Numbered from the stretch's first letter, positions 35,711 to 44,874 are shown. The stretch is 64,000 nucleotides of DNA from Ignavibacteriales bacterium (GCA_020061465.1 JAGUYG010000020.1:1-64000); one strand, 5' to 3'. Numbers and translations: made by a program. Notes: generated from the letters alone by a model not told the origin.

Positions 35711-35801
35711 AAAATTCGAAAATATCATATCGGATAAAAGTGATAAGTAATTCTAATGGCAGCATAATCACCACCCCCGTAAGATGGGAAGGATAATTAC
35801 A
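35711..35801. repeat. 91-nt block, copy 1, nearly identical upstream of both cassettes
   Basis: Runs from AAAATTCGAAAATATCATAT to GGAAGGATAATTACA and matches 39646-39737 with only a few changes: a CCACCCCC versus TCCCCCCCCC run and one indel. The flanks on both sides of the two copies are visibly more diverged. It lies 174 nt upstream of the ghost start (35537), and the other copy lies 172 nt upstream of the intact gene (39474). This points to selection on the block (promoter/leader) or local gene conversion. The rest of 35802-35927 shows weaker homology to 39738-39850. Confidence 0.8.
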
Positions 35802-35927
35802 ACAACGCTTTGCAGAAGATTAAGAAATATATTCAGAATCTCATTCACTCTTATCCCCCGAATTACACACCCAATAAGCTAAAATATTTTAAGAAAATCA
35901 ACGAATATTTTTATACTATAATCTGTA

Positions 35928-35948
35928 GGTCAACTTGCCAAGTTGACC
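35928..35948. repeat. Perfect palindrome GGTCAACTTGCCAAGTTGACC
   Basis: Nine base pairs around a CC-centre; preceded by TGTA and followed by A. Copies lie at 31988-32008 and, with a different core (GGTCGAATCTCCGATTCGACC), at 49967-49987. It is located 7 nt after the stop of the T9SS gene (minus strand) but lacks a T-run, so it is a repeat element rather than an ordinary terminator. Confidence 0.7.
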
Positions 35949-35954
35949 AACCTC

Positions 35955-37646
35955 TCATTTCAGCAATTGCATCTTCCTCGATAAAACTTTCCCGTTCGCA
36001 TTTAAGGTGTAGATGTATGTCCCGCTTGGAATATCTTCGGCGTAGAATTCAACTTCATATTTTCCGGCAGGTTGGTAATCATTTATGAGTGCTGCAATTT
36101 CTCTTCCAAGTAAATCAAAAACTTTCAATGTTACCATTCCTTCCTCTTTAATTGAATATAAGATAACAGTAGACGGATTAAATGGATTTGGGTAATTTTC
36201 ATTTAATGCATATACAAAGTTGTTATCTTTTGCTTGATGTGAAGCTGAATTTTTCCATGTACTCTGCCCGCTTGTTGAAACATAATCTGAATAATCGGAT
36301 GCGTTATCTGATTTGTCGATTGCCTGAACCGAATATCTGGCTATAAGCTCTCCATCTCTTCGTCTTACAATATTTACATCAGTATAAGGACTGGTTGCCG
36401 GGTTGATGTAAGTGGGATTTCCCCAGCCGCCGCCAAAATTATATTCAATTTTAAGAATGAAGTGATCAATATCCGGTTCTCCGTTATTAGTCCATGATAA
36501 AACTGGATTTTGCCCCCATCCTCCGCTCATGGAAATCGTAGGGGCTAATGGGCTGGTATCGTACTGGCGGTATTTTAAGTAATTACCTGAATAAGGTTTC
36601 CATATAACAAATAAATCGTTTGCAACCGCTGATGCAGCTACGTTTGAATTAGAACTAGTGTATTCATCGAAATAATAAATATCGCTCCAACTACTTCCGT
36701 CAAAATAGCGATGCCTCACATCTCCACTGCCGTATAATATATGTAATTTTTCATCTGCTGTTTGTTCGGCACCAATAAAATTTACCGGATCGCTATAAGC
36801 ACTAATTGTAGAGTAATTTGACCATTCCGTGCCAGATAAATCCCTGGAACGTACCTTTAATTCAAAACTATATTGACCTAAGTCAACCCAAAAATCATAA
36901 TAAAAATCGTAAAGCTTGTTCGTTCTTACTTGCAATTTTTCTCTTGCAGAAGTTTCTGACTGCCCTGTGACAGTTTGAGGTGTTTGCCAGTTATCATAGT
37001 ATTTGTCTCTAACTTTGGCAGTCCCTTGATACTCTCCGGGAAATGTGCCGGTATTTGTATTGTAACTTACGTGAACCATGTTTTCCGAAACTGCTACTGA
37101 TGGAAAACCACCAACTTCATCTTGATATCCGGTAACATATTCAATGCCGCCCCATTGGTCGTTTGAAATTAAACGGTAATATGTTTCATAATCCGGGTAA
37201 TTATCCCGCATAGCGTAAACTACATGTAGACCATAAATATTATAAACTATATCAACTCCATTGCACGTGTTACTACCAATAGATTGGTTAACCGCGTTAC
37301 CCCAGGAGCTGCCTGCATCTGTCGATTTTTTGAATCGAAGATATTCACCAAGTTTATATACAAGATAAATCTTTTCATCATCGCCAGAGATATTTGGAAA
37401 CTCAGCACCACCGGATGATTCAATGGTTGCGCTTCGAACAAGTGAGCCTGATGAATTTAATAAATAATATTTAATTGAATTTGAGCCATTGGAGTTTTGA
37501 ACTACAATGTGATTTCCGTCTTTATTAGTGAATAAGTCAATCTTTTCTGCGTTTGGTTCGTAGATGGACGTAGTAACTATACTATTCCAGCCTTGAGAAA
37601 AGATGTATGTACTGATAACTAAAAAGAAAAATAGCATCTTTTTCAT
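35955..37646 (-). CDS. T9SS cargo with beta-propeller-like body and Fn3-like domain
   Basis: 563 residues from the ATG at 37646, which has GGAG 8 nt upstream and opens with a signal peptide (KKMLFFFLVISTYIFSQG). An in-frame upstream extension to 37769 overlaps the previous gene and lacks sense. Residues about 20-390 have repeated strands with G-x-x-H-V-V-Y/V-A patterns (NGVDIVYNIYGLHVVYAM and others), like a sialidase-type propeller. A Fn3-like stretch (about 400-470: SWTNNGEPDIDHFILKIEY) precedes the type A sorting domain: ALNENYPNPFNPSTVILYS through GKVLSRKMQLLK. Ligand or enzyme activity is unknown. It lies 19 nt after the gene at 37666-39474 and shares its promoter. Confidence 0.8.
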   Translation of the reverse strand: MKKMLFFFLVISTYIFSQGWNSIVTTSIYEPNAEKIDLFTNKDGNHIVVQNSNGSNSIKYYLLNSSGSLVRSATIESSGGAEFPNISGDDEKIYLVYKLGEYLRFKKSTDAGSSWGNAVNQSIGSNTCNGVDIVYNIYGLHVVYAMRDNYPDYETYYRLISNDQWGGIEYVTGYQDEVGGFPSVAVSENMVHVSYNTNTGTFPGEYQGTAKVRDKYYDNWQTPQTVTGQSETSAREKLQVRTNKLYDFYYDFWVDLGQYSFELKVRSRDLSGTEWSNYSTISAYSDPVNFIGAEQTADEKLHILYGSGDVRHRYFDGSSWSDIYYFDEYTSSNSNVAASAVANDLFVIWKPYSGNYLKYRQYDTSPLAPTISMSGGWGQNPVLSWTNNGEPDIDHFILKIEYNFGGGWGNPTYINPATSPYTDVNIVRRRDGELIARYSVQAIDKSDNASDYSDYVSTSGQSTWKNSASHQAKDNNFVYALNENYPNPFNPSTVILYSIKEEGMVTLKVFDLLGREIAALINDYQPAGKYEVEFYAEDIPSGTYIYTLNANGKVLSRKMQLLK

Positions 37647-37665
37647 TTTAAAATCTCCAATATTT

Positions 37666-39474
37666 TTATTTAAGTAATAATACTTTTTTAGTTTTACTGT
37701 AAGATTCAGTTTTACTATGTGCTGATAATCTAATAAAATATATTCCTGAAGGTAGTGATCTACCTTCATGGTCTATTGCTTCCCAGCTATATGTATAGTT
37801 GCCGGGAGGAAAATCTTTTTCTACCAATGCTGATATTTCTTTCCCTATAACATTATATACTTTTAATGAAACCATTGCATGAGCGGTTATATCGAATTTG
37901 ATATTTGCCTTAGAATTAAAAGGATTGGGAAAAATAGGGTATAATTTATAACTAGTCGGTCCATCTTTTTCTTCAACAATTATTTCTGCTGGGAAATTTG
38001 GTTTATAAATTTGCGAAAATAATTTCAATCCAACATTTTTCTTTATGTCATCTAAGGTAATAATTACTTCTTCGATACCATTACCTGTTAAATCGTACAT
38101 CACTGCGCCGTAAAAAACACTATTTCTACCGTCTAATGCTAAGTCATTCTTTTTTAAATAAAACAGTTCAAATGACTGTCTGTTAGTTTCTCCATTGAAT
38201 TTTAATATTAACACAGTCTGCTCAATACAAATCATCATCTCTTCTATACCGTCATTGTCCACATCAACGGCTTGATAGTTTTGAGCGAAAAATGAGAATA
38301 CTCCGACAAGATCAATTCTTCCTACTATATGGTAACTATCGTCTCCGTCAGCTTCAAATATTGTTATTCTTGTCATAGGTCCTATATCAGGGTAAAACGC
38401 ATCGCCGCCTACCCAAATTTCTTTCTTGCCGTTACCGTCAATATCATTAGTTTGGGCGAGCTGATATGCATTGTAAGTTTCAACTCTTCCCACCCAGGTT
38501 GGAGAGTATGAATTGTCTCCTTTATTCTCGACACATGATACATAACCTTTAGTGCTTCCGGAAAAAAATTCTGTTCTGCCGTCCTGATCGAAATCGTCTA
38601 TAGCAAAACCGGCAAATTCCCGATTAATTGAAATGTTGTCGTAGAAGTATACTGAATCAAAATTCTGAATTGAAGGATTATATTCAAAGATGAACATACC
38701 TATACCCAATATATGGAAAGCCTGATCTGTAAATTCATCGCCATCCCAATCACCGAATTTATTATCGTTTTGTTGAGTAGTATAGGGAGTGAATGGATAA
38801 TAGAAAATAAACGATAATTCCTTGGCTAAGCTATCAATTGAAGATTTCCTATAAAATAAATAACTATTTCCCGGATATAGTGAGTCTTCAAATCTTCTAA
38901 GGTGAAGTTCAGACATTCCGTCTTTATCAATATCATAAATTGATTTAGCAATACTTGTATTGGAATAACTATAAACTGAATCAAATCCTCCATAATTATT
39001 CAATTCATAGACTACTATATCGGAATAATCGGTGTTATATCCCTTCTTCCTTCCATAAAGCTCGGGCAGCTTATTATTATTAACATCGCTAACTAATACA
39101 AATGAATTTGGTCCACTGCCCACCGGCACTTCTTTCCAAAGGCTGTATTTGTCGTAGTATAGTGTTGTATCAATATTCCTTAGATCTATTTCAGTGATGG
39201 TATAATTAGGGGAGTAGGTGGTTGGATGTGGGTAGTAGGTGGTAGGTTGTTGGTCGAAGTCGGCAATGTTTTTATGCATTACTTTACCGTTTGGAAATTC
39301 AAGTTTTAACAAGTCTTTTTCAATTTCAGTCGCCCTAATATAATCCCGGGTTTTTAATTGCTGCAGCTTTTCTTCTTTACTGATGCCTGCAGCTAACTGT
39401 GCATAAGTAAAACCGGAAATAACAAATCCAAAGAATCCTATTGAAAACAAACAGAAAACAAAAAATGATTTCAT
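37666..39474 (-). CDS. T9SS cargo with FG-GAP/VCBS calcium-loop repeats
   Basis: 602 residues. After a signal peptide (1-25), the body carries at least six acidic calcium-loop motifs of the D-x-D/N-x-D/N-G type: DVNNNKLPE, DIDKDGMSE, DWDGDEFTD, DFDQDGRTE, DIDGNGKKE and DVDNDGIEE. This is the FG-GAP/VCBS propeller arrangement. A low-complexity PTTYYPHPTTYSPNY (residues about 76-92) separates the signal region from it and is absent from the ghost copy at 35325. The C-terminal sorting domain starts at PIFPNPFNSKANIKF and ends KTKKVLLLK. It is the first gene of a two-gene operon. Function is unknown beyond surface localisation. Confidence 0.8.
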   Translation of the reverse strand: MKSFFVFCLFSIGFFGFVISGFTYAQLAAGISKEEKLQQLKTRDYIRATEIEKDLLKLEFPNGKVMHKNIADFDQQPTTYYPHPTTYSPNYTITEIDLRNIDTTLYYDKYSLWKEVPVGSGPNSFVLVSDVNNNKLPELYGRKKGYNTDYSDIVVYELNNYGGFDSVYSYSNTSIAKSIYDIDKDGMSELHLRRFEDSLYPGNSYLFYRKSSIDSLAKELSFIFYYPFTPYTTQQNDNKFGDWDGDEFTDQAFHILGIGMFIFEYNPSIQNFDSVYFYDNISINREFAGFAIDDFDQDGRTEFFSGSTKGYVSCVENKGDNSYSPTWVGRVETYNAYQLAQTNDIDGNGKKEIWVGGDAFYPDIGPMTRITIFEADGDDSYHIVGRIDLVGVFSFFAQNYQAVDVDNDGIEEMMICIEQTVLILKFNGETNRQSFELFYLKKNDLALDGRNSVFYGAVMYDLTGNGIEEVIITLDDIKKNVGLKLFSQIYKPNFPAEIIVEEKDGPTSYKLYPIFPNPFNSKANIKFDITAHAMVSLKVYNVIGKEISALVEKDFPPGNYTYSWEAIDHEGRSLPSGIYFIRLSAHSKTESYSKTKKVLLLK

Positions 39475-39645
39475 CTCTTTTATACCTTCCTAATAAGTAT
39501 AGGGAAAGAAATTAACACTTTTAGATATTATTGACGAATGTTTTCTTAATCTAAGTAAAACCGGTTGGGAAGAATGAGTCTCTGTAGTTTTTTCTGAAAG
39601 TTGATGAATGTTTAATGAGCGGTATGCCCACTCCGTGCGCAAGAC

Positions 39646-39737
39646 AAAATTCGAAAATATCATATCGGATAAAAGTGATAAGTAATTCTAATGGCAGCAT
39701 AATCATCCCCCCCCCGTAAGATGGGAAGGATAATTAC
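39646..39737. repeat. 91-nt block, copy 2
   Basis: Same sequence as 35711-35801 (see there), here 172 nt before the start of the intact T9SS operon. The wider homology runs from about 39255 (coding) to about 39840. It is a candidate promoter or leader for the operon; the sequence shows no recognised riboswitch. From 39841 to 40035 nothing recognisable is seen except an AT-rich leader of sucC. Confidence 0.75.
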
Positions 39738-40035
39738 ACTGGCATTACAGAGAAGAGTACAATTTATTTTAAGAATCTTCCTCAAATTAAACCCCCGGAT
39801 TCTGAGTGCAATTAGCAGAAATATTTATTAAAAATCAATCTATTTATTCAGTCGTTGTGCTTTGCTGAGGAAATAGAAGGAACAGCGTGAATATCATTTG
39901 ACTGACGAAGTTATTTACACTACGTCCTGACATATTTACTCATCCGAATGAAGTTTTCATCCAAACCAAATTCTTAATAAATTTGACCTCGAAATAATTA
40001 AATCAAATAATAAAAAGTTTATTAAAAAGGTTAAA

Positions 40036-41250
40036 ATGAAAATTCATGAATATCAGGCTAAAGAGCTCCTAAAAAAATTCGGAGCGGCAATTCAAGACGG
40101 AATTGCTATCAAAGATATCAGCCAGTTTGATTCAGCTATTGCAGAACTTCAAAGCAGAGGAATAAATCAATTTGTAATAAAATCTCAAATACATGCAGGC
40201 GGAAGAGGCAAAGGAAAAATTTATAATCCCAACAGCCGCCAAGAATTAATTTTAGAGGGCGGAGTAAAATTTGTCACTTCAGTTGAAAAGGCAAAAGAAT
40301 ATGCAGTCAAAATGCTTGGTAATCTGCTCGTCACTCATCAAACCGGTCCGGAAGGAAAAATTGTAAAAACGGTTTTTGTTACCGAAGGATTAGATTATAA
40401 GAAAGAGCTTTATCTCGGAATTCTGTTAGACAGAAATGTATCTCAAAATGTAATAATGGCTTCCACCGAAGGCGGCGTTGAAATTGAAAAAGTAGCAGCC
40501 GAAACTCCGGAAAAAATTATTAAAGAATGGATTGATTCAGCAGTCGGTTTGCAAAACTATCAAGCAAGAAAATTAGCATTCGGATTAGGACTTTCAGGCT
40601 CCGCATTCAAAAATTTTATAGTATTCATTCAAAAATTGTATAAAACTTACGAAGATACAGATGCATCATTGTTAGAAATAAATCCTTTGGTAATTACTAA
40701 TGACGACCGCATCGTTGCCCTCGATGCTAAAATGAATTTTGACGATAACGCTTTATTCCGTCACCCCGATATAGCAGCATTTAGAGATTTAGATGAAGAA
40801 GATCCCCTGGAAGTTGAAGCATCAAAATATAATTTAAATTATATCAAACTCGATGGGAATGTGGGCTGCATGGTTAACGGTGCCGGACTTGCAATGGCAA
40901 CTATGGACATAATAAAATTAGCAGGCGGCGAACCGGCAAACTTTCTTGATGTAGGCGGCGGCGCTAATAAAGAAACTGTTGCAAACGGATTCAAAATAAT
41001 CTTAGGAGATCCCAACGTAAAGGCTATTTTGATAAATATTTTCGGTGGAATTGTGCGATGCGATCGCGTAGCACAGGGAGTAATTGATGCCGCAAATGAA
41101 ATGCACGTCAACGTTCCCATAGTAATTCGTTTGGAAGGAACCAATGCAAAAGAAGCTGCAAAGCTGCTTAATAACTCGGGATTAAATTTTGAAGTTGCTT
41201 CTGATTTTAAAGAAGCCGCAGAAAAAGTAACATCGGTGTTGAGGAATTAG
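40036..41250 (+). CDS. sucC: Succinyl-CoA synthetase beta subunit (ADP-forming)
   Basis: 404 residues. ATP-grasp domain: MKIHEYQAKELLKKFGA at the start, then KSQIHAGGRGKGK, ASTEGGVEIE and SLLEINPL. The C-terminal CoA-ligase domain has LDVGGGANKETV and INIFGGIVRCDRVA. It forms succinyl-CoA or GTP/ATP with a SucD subunit in the citric acid cycle. SucD normally follows directly, but none is adjacent; it must be elsewhere. AAAGG precedes the ATG. A long gap with repeats follows. Confidence 0.92.
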   Translation: MKIHEYQAKELLKKFGAAIQDGIAIKDISQFDSAIAELQSRGINQFVIKSQIHAGGRGKGKIYNPNSRQELILEGGVKFVTSVEKAKEYAVKMLGNLLVTHQTGPEGKIVKTVFVTEGLDYKKELYLGILLDRNVSQNVIMASTEGGVEIEKVAAETPEKIIKEWIDSAVGLQNYQARKLAFGLGLSGSAFKNFIVFIQKLYKTYEDTDASLLEINPLVITNDDRIVALDAKMNFDDNALFRHPDIAAFRDLDEEDPLEVEASKYNLNYIKLDGNVGCMVNGAGLAMATMDIIKLAGGEPANFLDVGGGANKETVANGFKIILGDPNVKAILINIFGGIVRCDRVAQGVIDAANEMHVNVPIVIRLEGTNAKEAAKLLNNSGLNFEVASDFKEAAEKVTSVLRN

Positions 41251-41284
41251 GTTATCTATCATTAGAAATTTAGAGGAAATCTCT

Positions 41285-41400
41285 GAAATGTGAAATACCA
41301 AATAGCAAATCCCAAATCACAAATAATACTCAAATATCAAGAAATAAAACCTTAAAGTGCATTACATTGATGTTTTGAATTTGACCTATGGATCAAGGCT
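41285..41400. repeat. CAAAT-type palindromic element, copy b
   Basis: The left half is CCAAATAGCAAATCCCAAATCACAAATAATACTCAAATA-like; the right half is degraded (TTTTGAATTTGACCTATGGATC). The end CCTATGGATC is shared with copy c at 44640-44795. No coding potential. Confidence 0.6.
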
Positions 41401-41570
41401 GTTCAAAAATCCTAACCAGGAAGGAGCGGAGTTCAGTAAAGAATAGAAGTATTGCCTTAACAGATTTTCAAATTACAATTTGGTTAGAAAATATTTTATT
41501 AAGTTCAACAAAATTTTAGGGATTTGTTAATCCTCTATTCAAAGGATGCTGCGCACAAGGTCATTTTTAA

Positions 41571-41637
41571 AACATCGTAGATGTTAAATTATTGTAGAAG
41601 CATTATATTAACCGAGTAAACATCCTTGTAGAGGATG
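41571..41637. repeat. CATC-hairpin element
   Basis: AACATCGTAGATGTT (41571-41585) and CATCCTTGTAGAGGATG (41621-41637), two palindromes joined by an AT-rich spacer with ATTGTAGAAGCATTATATTAACCGAG. This is a dispersed hairpin-type repeat. The rest of the 842-bp gap 41251-42104 (41638-42104) shows no ORF, terminator or RNA that I can support. Confidence 0.55.
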
Positions 41638-42104
41638 AAGAAAGGTGATGTTCTATTATGCAAAACCTAAATAATTGAGAGAGTTGAATAAAGTATATGA
41701 AATTTAAATTAACGCTCATGCTCAAAAGGGGGAAATGCTAAGAGAAAAAAGATTTCTCCCCTGAAAATCTTCGGGAATTGATATTTAAGTTTTACTGCTT
41801 GTATTCAACTCACATTTCAAAATTTCTTCAAGAGTCATTTGAAAAATCTTTTTGGTTAGAATTAGCAGTTGCTGTTTAATGCTGAAACTTTTTTAAAACC
41901 TTTCTTCTCTTCTGATAGTGACTTGTTGAAGAATCTCCTTGTGGATACTAATTACTCTTATTTGCAAGTGAAGAAAATTATCATATTTTGAAACCGTATG
42001 TTTTTATATTTTGTCATCGCTAAAAAATTATGATAATATCGCCTTGATTTTAGAATTTATTAGTAATACATTTTTAATGAACAAAACAGAGTTTGGTGTA
42101 TAAA

Positions 42105-43523
42105 ATGTCCCTATTCGATTCCGAATATAATGATGACCTGAATACTTACGATGCGTCAAAGAATATCGATGAAGAAATAAAACGCTGTAAGGAATTAATA
42201 AGAAGCTCGGGGGTTTACAACTGTACCGATACCCTCGAGGAAATACTGAACGATTGTCTCGATGAGAATAAATTGGAAGATGGCTTATACTTTGTTAATC
42301 AGCTATTGGAAGTATTTCCTTATAATAGCGAGTATTGGGTAAAGAAGGGATTATTTTATAACGGAATGCTTAGATATTCAGATGCATTAGATTGTTTTGA
42401 AAAAGGTTTATCGTTGAACCCCGGTGATTCCGAAACGCTGCTCGACAAAGCCGCAGTGGAAGAAATGATGGGTCTATTCGATAATGCAAAAGAATCTCTT
42501 AATGCTGCCATTGCAATAGAACCAAATAACGAAGAAGCTTACTTCCAAATAGCGCTGCTTGAACAGAGGAACGAGGAGTACCGGAAAGCAATTGCGTTGT
42601 TTGAAAAAGTAATTTCGATTGACCCGGCTTTTTCTGAAGCATTTTATGAGATGGGATACTGCTTCGAATGTATAAATCAATTCGAAAAATCACTTGAGGC
42701 TTATGAAAAATTTCTTGAGTTGGAGCCTTATAGCCCGAACGGATGGTATAACCGCGGTGTTGTACTAGTGAAGTTGAACAAGCTTGAAAAAGCACTTGAC
42801 AGTTATGACCTGGCAATTTCAATAAAAGAAGACTTCCCTAATGCATGGTTCAACAAAGCTAATGCTCTTGCTGATTTAGGCAGACTGCAGCAAGCCGTAG
42901 TATGCTTTAAGAAAGTTTATGAATTAGATAAGGATGATGAAGCTTCCTGCTATAACATCGCCAACATTTATGAGGAGCTGGGCGATGCATTAAATGCTGT
43001 GAAATATTATACTGAAGCGATTAAAATAAATGAAAGTTATTATGAAGCCTACCTTGCCAGAGGTTATTGTTACGATGCAATCGGAAAGTTTCATCTCGCA
43101 CTCAAGGATTTTAATAAAGCTATTTCTCTTTCGCAGGACAGCGCCGATGCATGGTATGCTAAAGCCGATCTCGAGTATTCCCTCGGCAAATTAAAAGAAG
43201 CCGTCCTCAGCTACACCGAAGCGATTAAAATTGAACCGGATAATTATGACATTTGGTTTAATCTTGCAGAAACTTATCTTGAAATGGGGGGATGGCTTGA
43301 AGCATTGGAAGCTTTCGATAATTGTATCAGAATCGACCCTGAAGATGCAGATTCTTACTACGGCAAAGCTAAGATAAATTTTATCCTAAGCCGTACCCAG
43401 GAAGCAGTGGAATGCCTTAGAACTGCTTTCACAATCGATCCAACTATTAAATCTGATTTTGCAAAAGAATACCCCGAAATTAAATCTTCCCGGCTGTTTA
43501 AAAAACTGTTAGGGGAGATTTGA
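42105..43523 (+). CDS. Tetratricopeptide-repeat protein
   Basis: 472 residues from the ATG at 42105 (TTG/GTG codons 4 and 3 codons upstream are possible but less likely). After an acidic N-terminus, the whole protein is about 11 TPRs of 34 residues with the consensus W/Y-x-x-x-G-x-x-x-x-x-x-x-x-Y-x-x-A-x-x-x-F/Y-x-x-x-x-x-x-x-P. Examples are SDALDCFEKGLSLNPGDSE, EKSLEAYEKFLELEP and AVLSYTEAIKIEPDN. No signal peptide, so probably a cytoplasmic scaffold. The partner is unknown. It is flanked by a long empty gap upstream and aroE 154 nt downstream. Confidence 0.8.
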   Translation: MSLFDSEYNDDLNTYDASKNIDEEIKRCKELIRSSGVYNCTDTLEEILNDCLDENKLEDGLYFVNQLLEVFPYNSEYWVKKGLFYNGMLRYSDALDCFEKGLSLNPGDSETLLDKAAVEEMMGLFDNAKESLNAAIAIEPNNEEAYFQIALLEQRNEEYRKAIALFEKVISIDPAFSEAFYEMGYCFECINQFEKSLEAYEKFLELEPYSPNGWYNRGVVLVKLNKLEKALDSYDLAISIKEDFPNAWFNKANALADLGRLQQAVVCFKKVYELDKDDEASCYNIANIYEELGDALNAVKYYTEAIKINESYYEAYLARGYCYDAIGKFHLALKDFNKAISLSQDSADAWYAKADLEYSLGKLKEAVLSYTEAIKIEPDNYDIWFNLAETYLEMGGWLEALEAFDNCIRIDPEDADSYYGKAKINFILSRTQEAVECLRTAFTIDPTIKSDFAKEYPEIKSSRLFKKLLGEI

Positions 43524-43677
43524 TATCCTCAAATTAAGCAGAATTCTTTTACCTAATTACTATGTTCAATTGGCAGAGTTTAATATCATTGAATAATGAA
43601 GTTGAGAAATATTTATAACGTGTTTTTTCGATGAAAAATTGTCTGACAATCTTATTCCTAACGACAACTAAAAAATC

Positions 43678-44553
43678 ATGAAGAAAAATTCATTTCACTT
43701 AAATACAAAACTGTTAGGGTTAATAGGGCATCCGATCAAACATACATATTCGCCCTTTATTCATAACGTAGCAAGCGAGCTGCTAAAGCTTGATTATATT
43801 TATCTGCCGTTCGACGTTCCATCGTCAAATTTAAGAAGTGCATTAAAAGGAATGATTGCGCTTGGTATCAGAGGATTTAACGTTACTATTCCGCACAAAG
43901 AATCTATATTTCAGCATCTTACAGATATATCGGAAGAAGCTTCTATAATAGGTGCAGTAAATACTATCGTAAATGAACACGGGAAACTTAACGGTTATAA
44001 TACCGATGTCCATGGAGTAATAGAAACACTTCTGCCGTATAAAGAGGAAATTGCCGGACAAGAAATAAGCATTGTTGGTTCAGGCGGTGCTTCCAGAGCC
44101 GTCATTTACGCTATGATTAGATATTTTAAACCGGCAAAAATTTATCTAATTAACCGCACTACACAACGGGCGGAATCGTTAAAAGTTTATTTCAGAGATA
44201 AAATGAAATTCGATGCGTTCAAAACACGTGAACTCTTCCCCCCGGATCTTGTGGATATTTTCAGCGGATCAAAATTAATTGTAAATGCCACTTCCATTGG
44301 AATGTTCCCGGAAATTGATGATTCAATAACCGAGTTGGCAAATTCTTTCGGGAAGGATCAAATAGTATTCGATTTGGTTTACAATCCTCTTCAAACTAAA
44401 TTGCTTCAGATCGCGCAAGCTAATGGAGCAATTACAATTGGCGGGTTGAAAATGCTTGTTCATCAGGCAGCGAAGGCATTTGAATTGTGGACAGGCGAAC
44501 AAATGCCGATAGAAAAACTAAATAAATCGCTCCAGTTGTTCATTAAGAATTGA
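43678..44553 (+). CDS. aroE: Shikimate dehydrogenase
   Basis: 291 residues. Shikimate pocket LIGHPIKHTYSPFIHN (17-30), where a Thr (T23) takes the place of the usual first Ser. Catalytic lysine K74 in NVTIPHKE, D110 in NTDVHG, and the NADP loop GSGGASRAV (134-142), followed by NRT, which favours NADP. C-terminal IGGLKMLVHQAAKAFELWTG is diagnostic. It reduces 3-dehydroshikimate in aromatic amino-acid synthesis. Other aro genes are not in the window. Confidence 0.92.
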   Translation: MKKNSFHLNTKLLGLIGHPIKHTYSPFIHNVASELLKLDYIYLPFDVPSSNLRSALKGMIALGIRGFNVTIPHKESIFQHLTDISEEASIIGAVNTIVNEHGKLNGYNTDVHGVIETLLPYKEEIAGQEISIVGSGGASRAVIYAMIRYFKPAKIYLINRTTQRAESLKVYFRDKMKFDAFKTRELFPPDLVDIFSGSKLIVNATSIGMFPEIDDSITELANSFGKDQIVFDLVYNPLQTKLLQIAQANGAITIGGLKMLVHQAAKAFELWTGEQMPIEKLNKSLQLFIKN

Positions 44554-44639
44554 GCAAAATTAATTAGAGATTAGTCAGCAGAAATAAGCCCGTACGTTCC
44601 ACCGTGTAGCAAAATGTTGTTTAAGTAAACTTTTGTACA

Positions 44640-44795
44640 AAACACCAAACAACAAATCCCAAAACCCAAATAAATTTCAAATATTAAAAAGTCAATTACT
44701 AAACGGTTTTGTAATTTGAATTTTGAAATTGGAATTTGTTTGTCCTATGGATCCTATGGATAATTTATTTTTTGTGATTTGTCCCAAGACTCCTT
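44640..44795. repeat. CAAAT-type palindromic element, copy c
   Basis: Left arm CAAATCCCAAAACCCAAATAAATT, right arm AATTTATTTTTTGTGATTTG as its approximate reverse complement, enclosing an inner palindromic part (AATTTGAATTTTGAAATTGGAATTTG) and a doubled CCTATGGAT. Same family as 29900-30075 and 41285-41400. It fills most of the 321-bp gap between aroE and the aminotransferase gene. Confidence 0.65.
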
Positions 44796-44874
44796 TGGAG
44801 GAATTTCACGTAACGTTTAATTCGTTTCTAACCTCTGGCTGCATAATGTCTTGTGAATAAACTCATTTTATATC

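Noticed and set aside
35711-35801. Known riboswitch (for example c-di-GMP or TPP) in the conserved block
   Set aside because: No consensus core of those classes could be recognised in either orientation.
37647-37769. 41-residue extension of the T9SS gene at 35955
   Set aside because: It overlaps the preceding gene, and the ATG at 37646 has both an RBS and a signal peptide.
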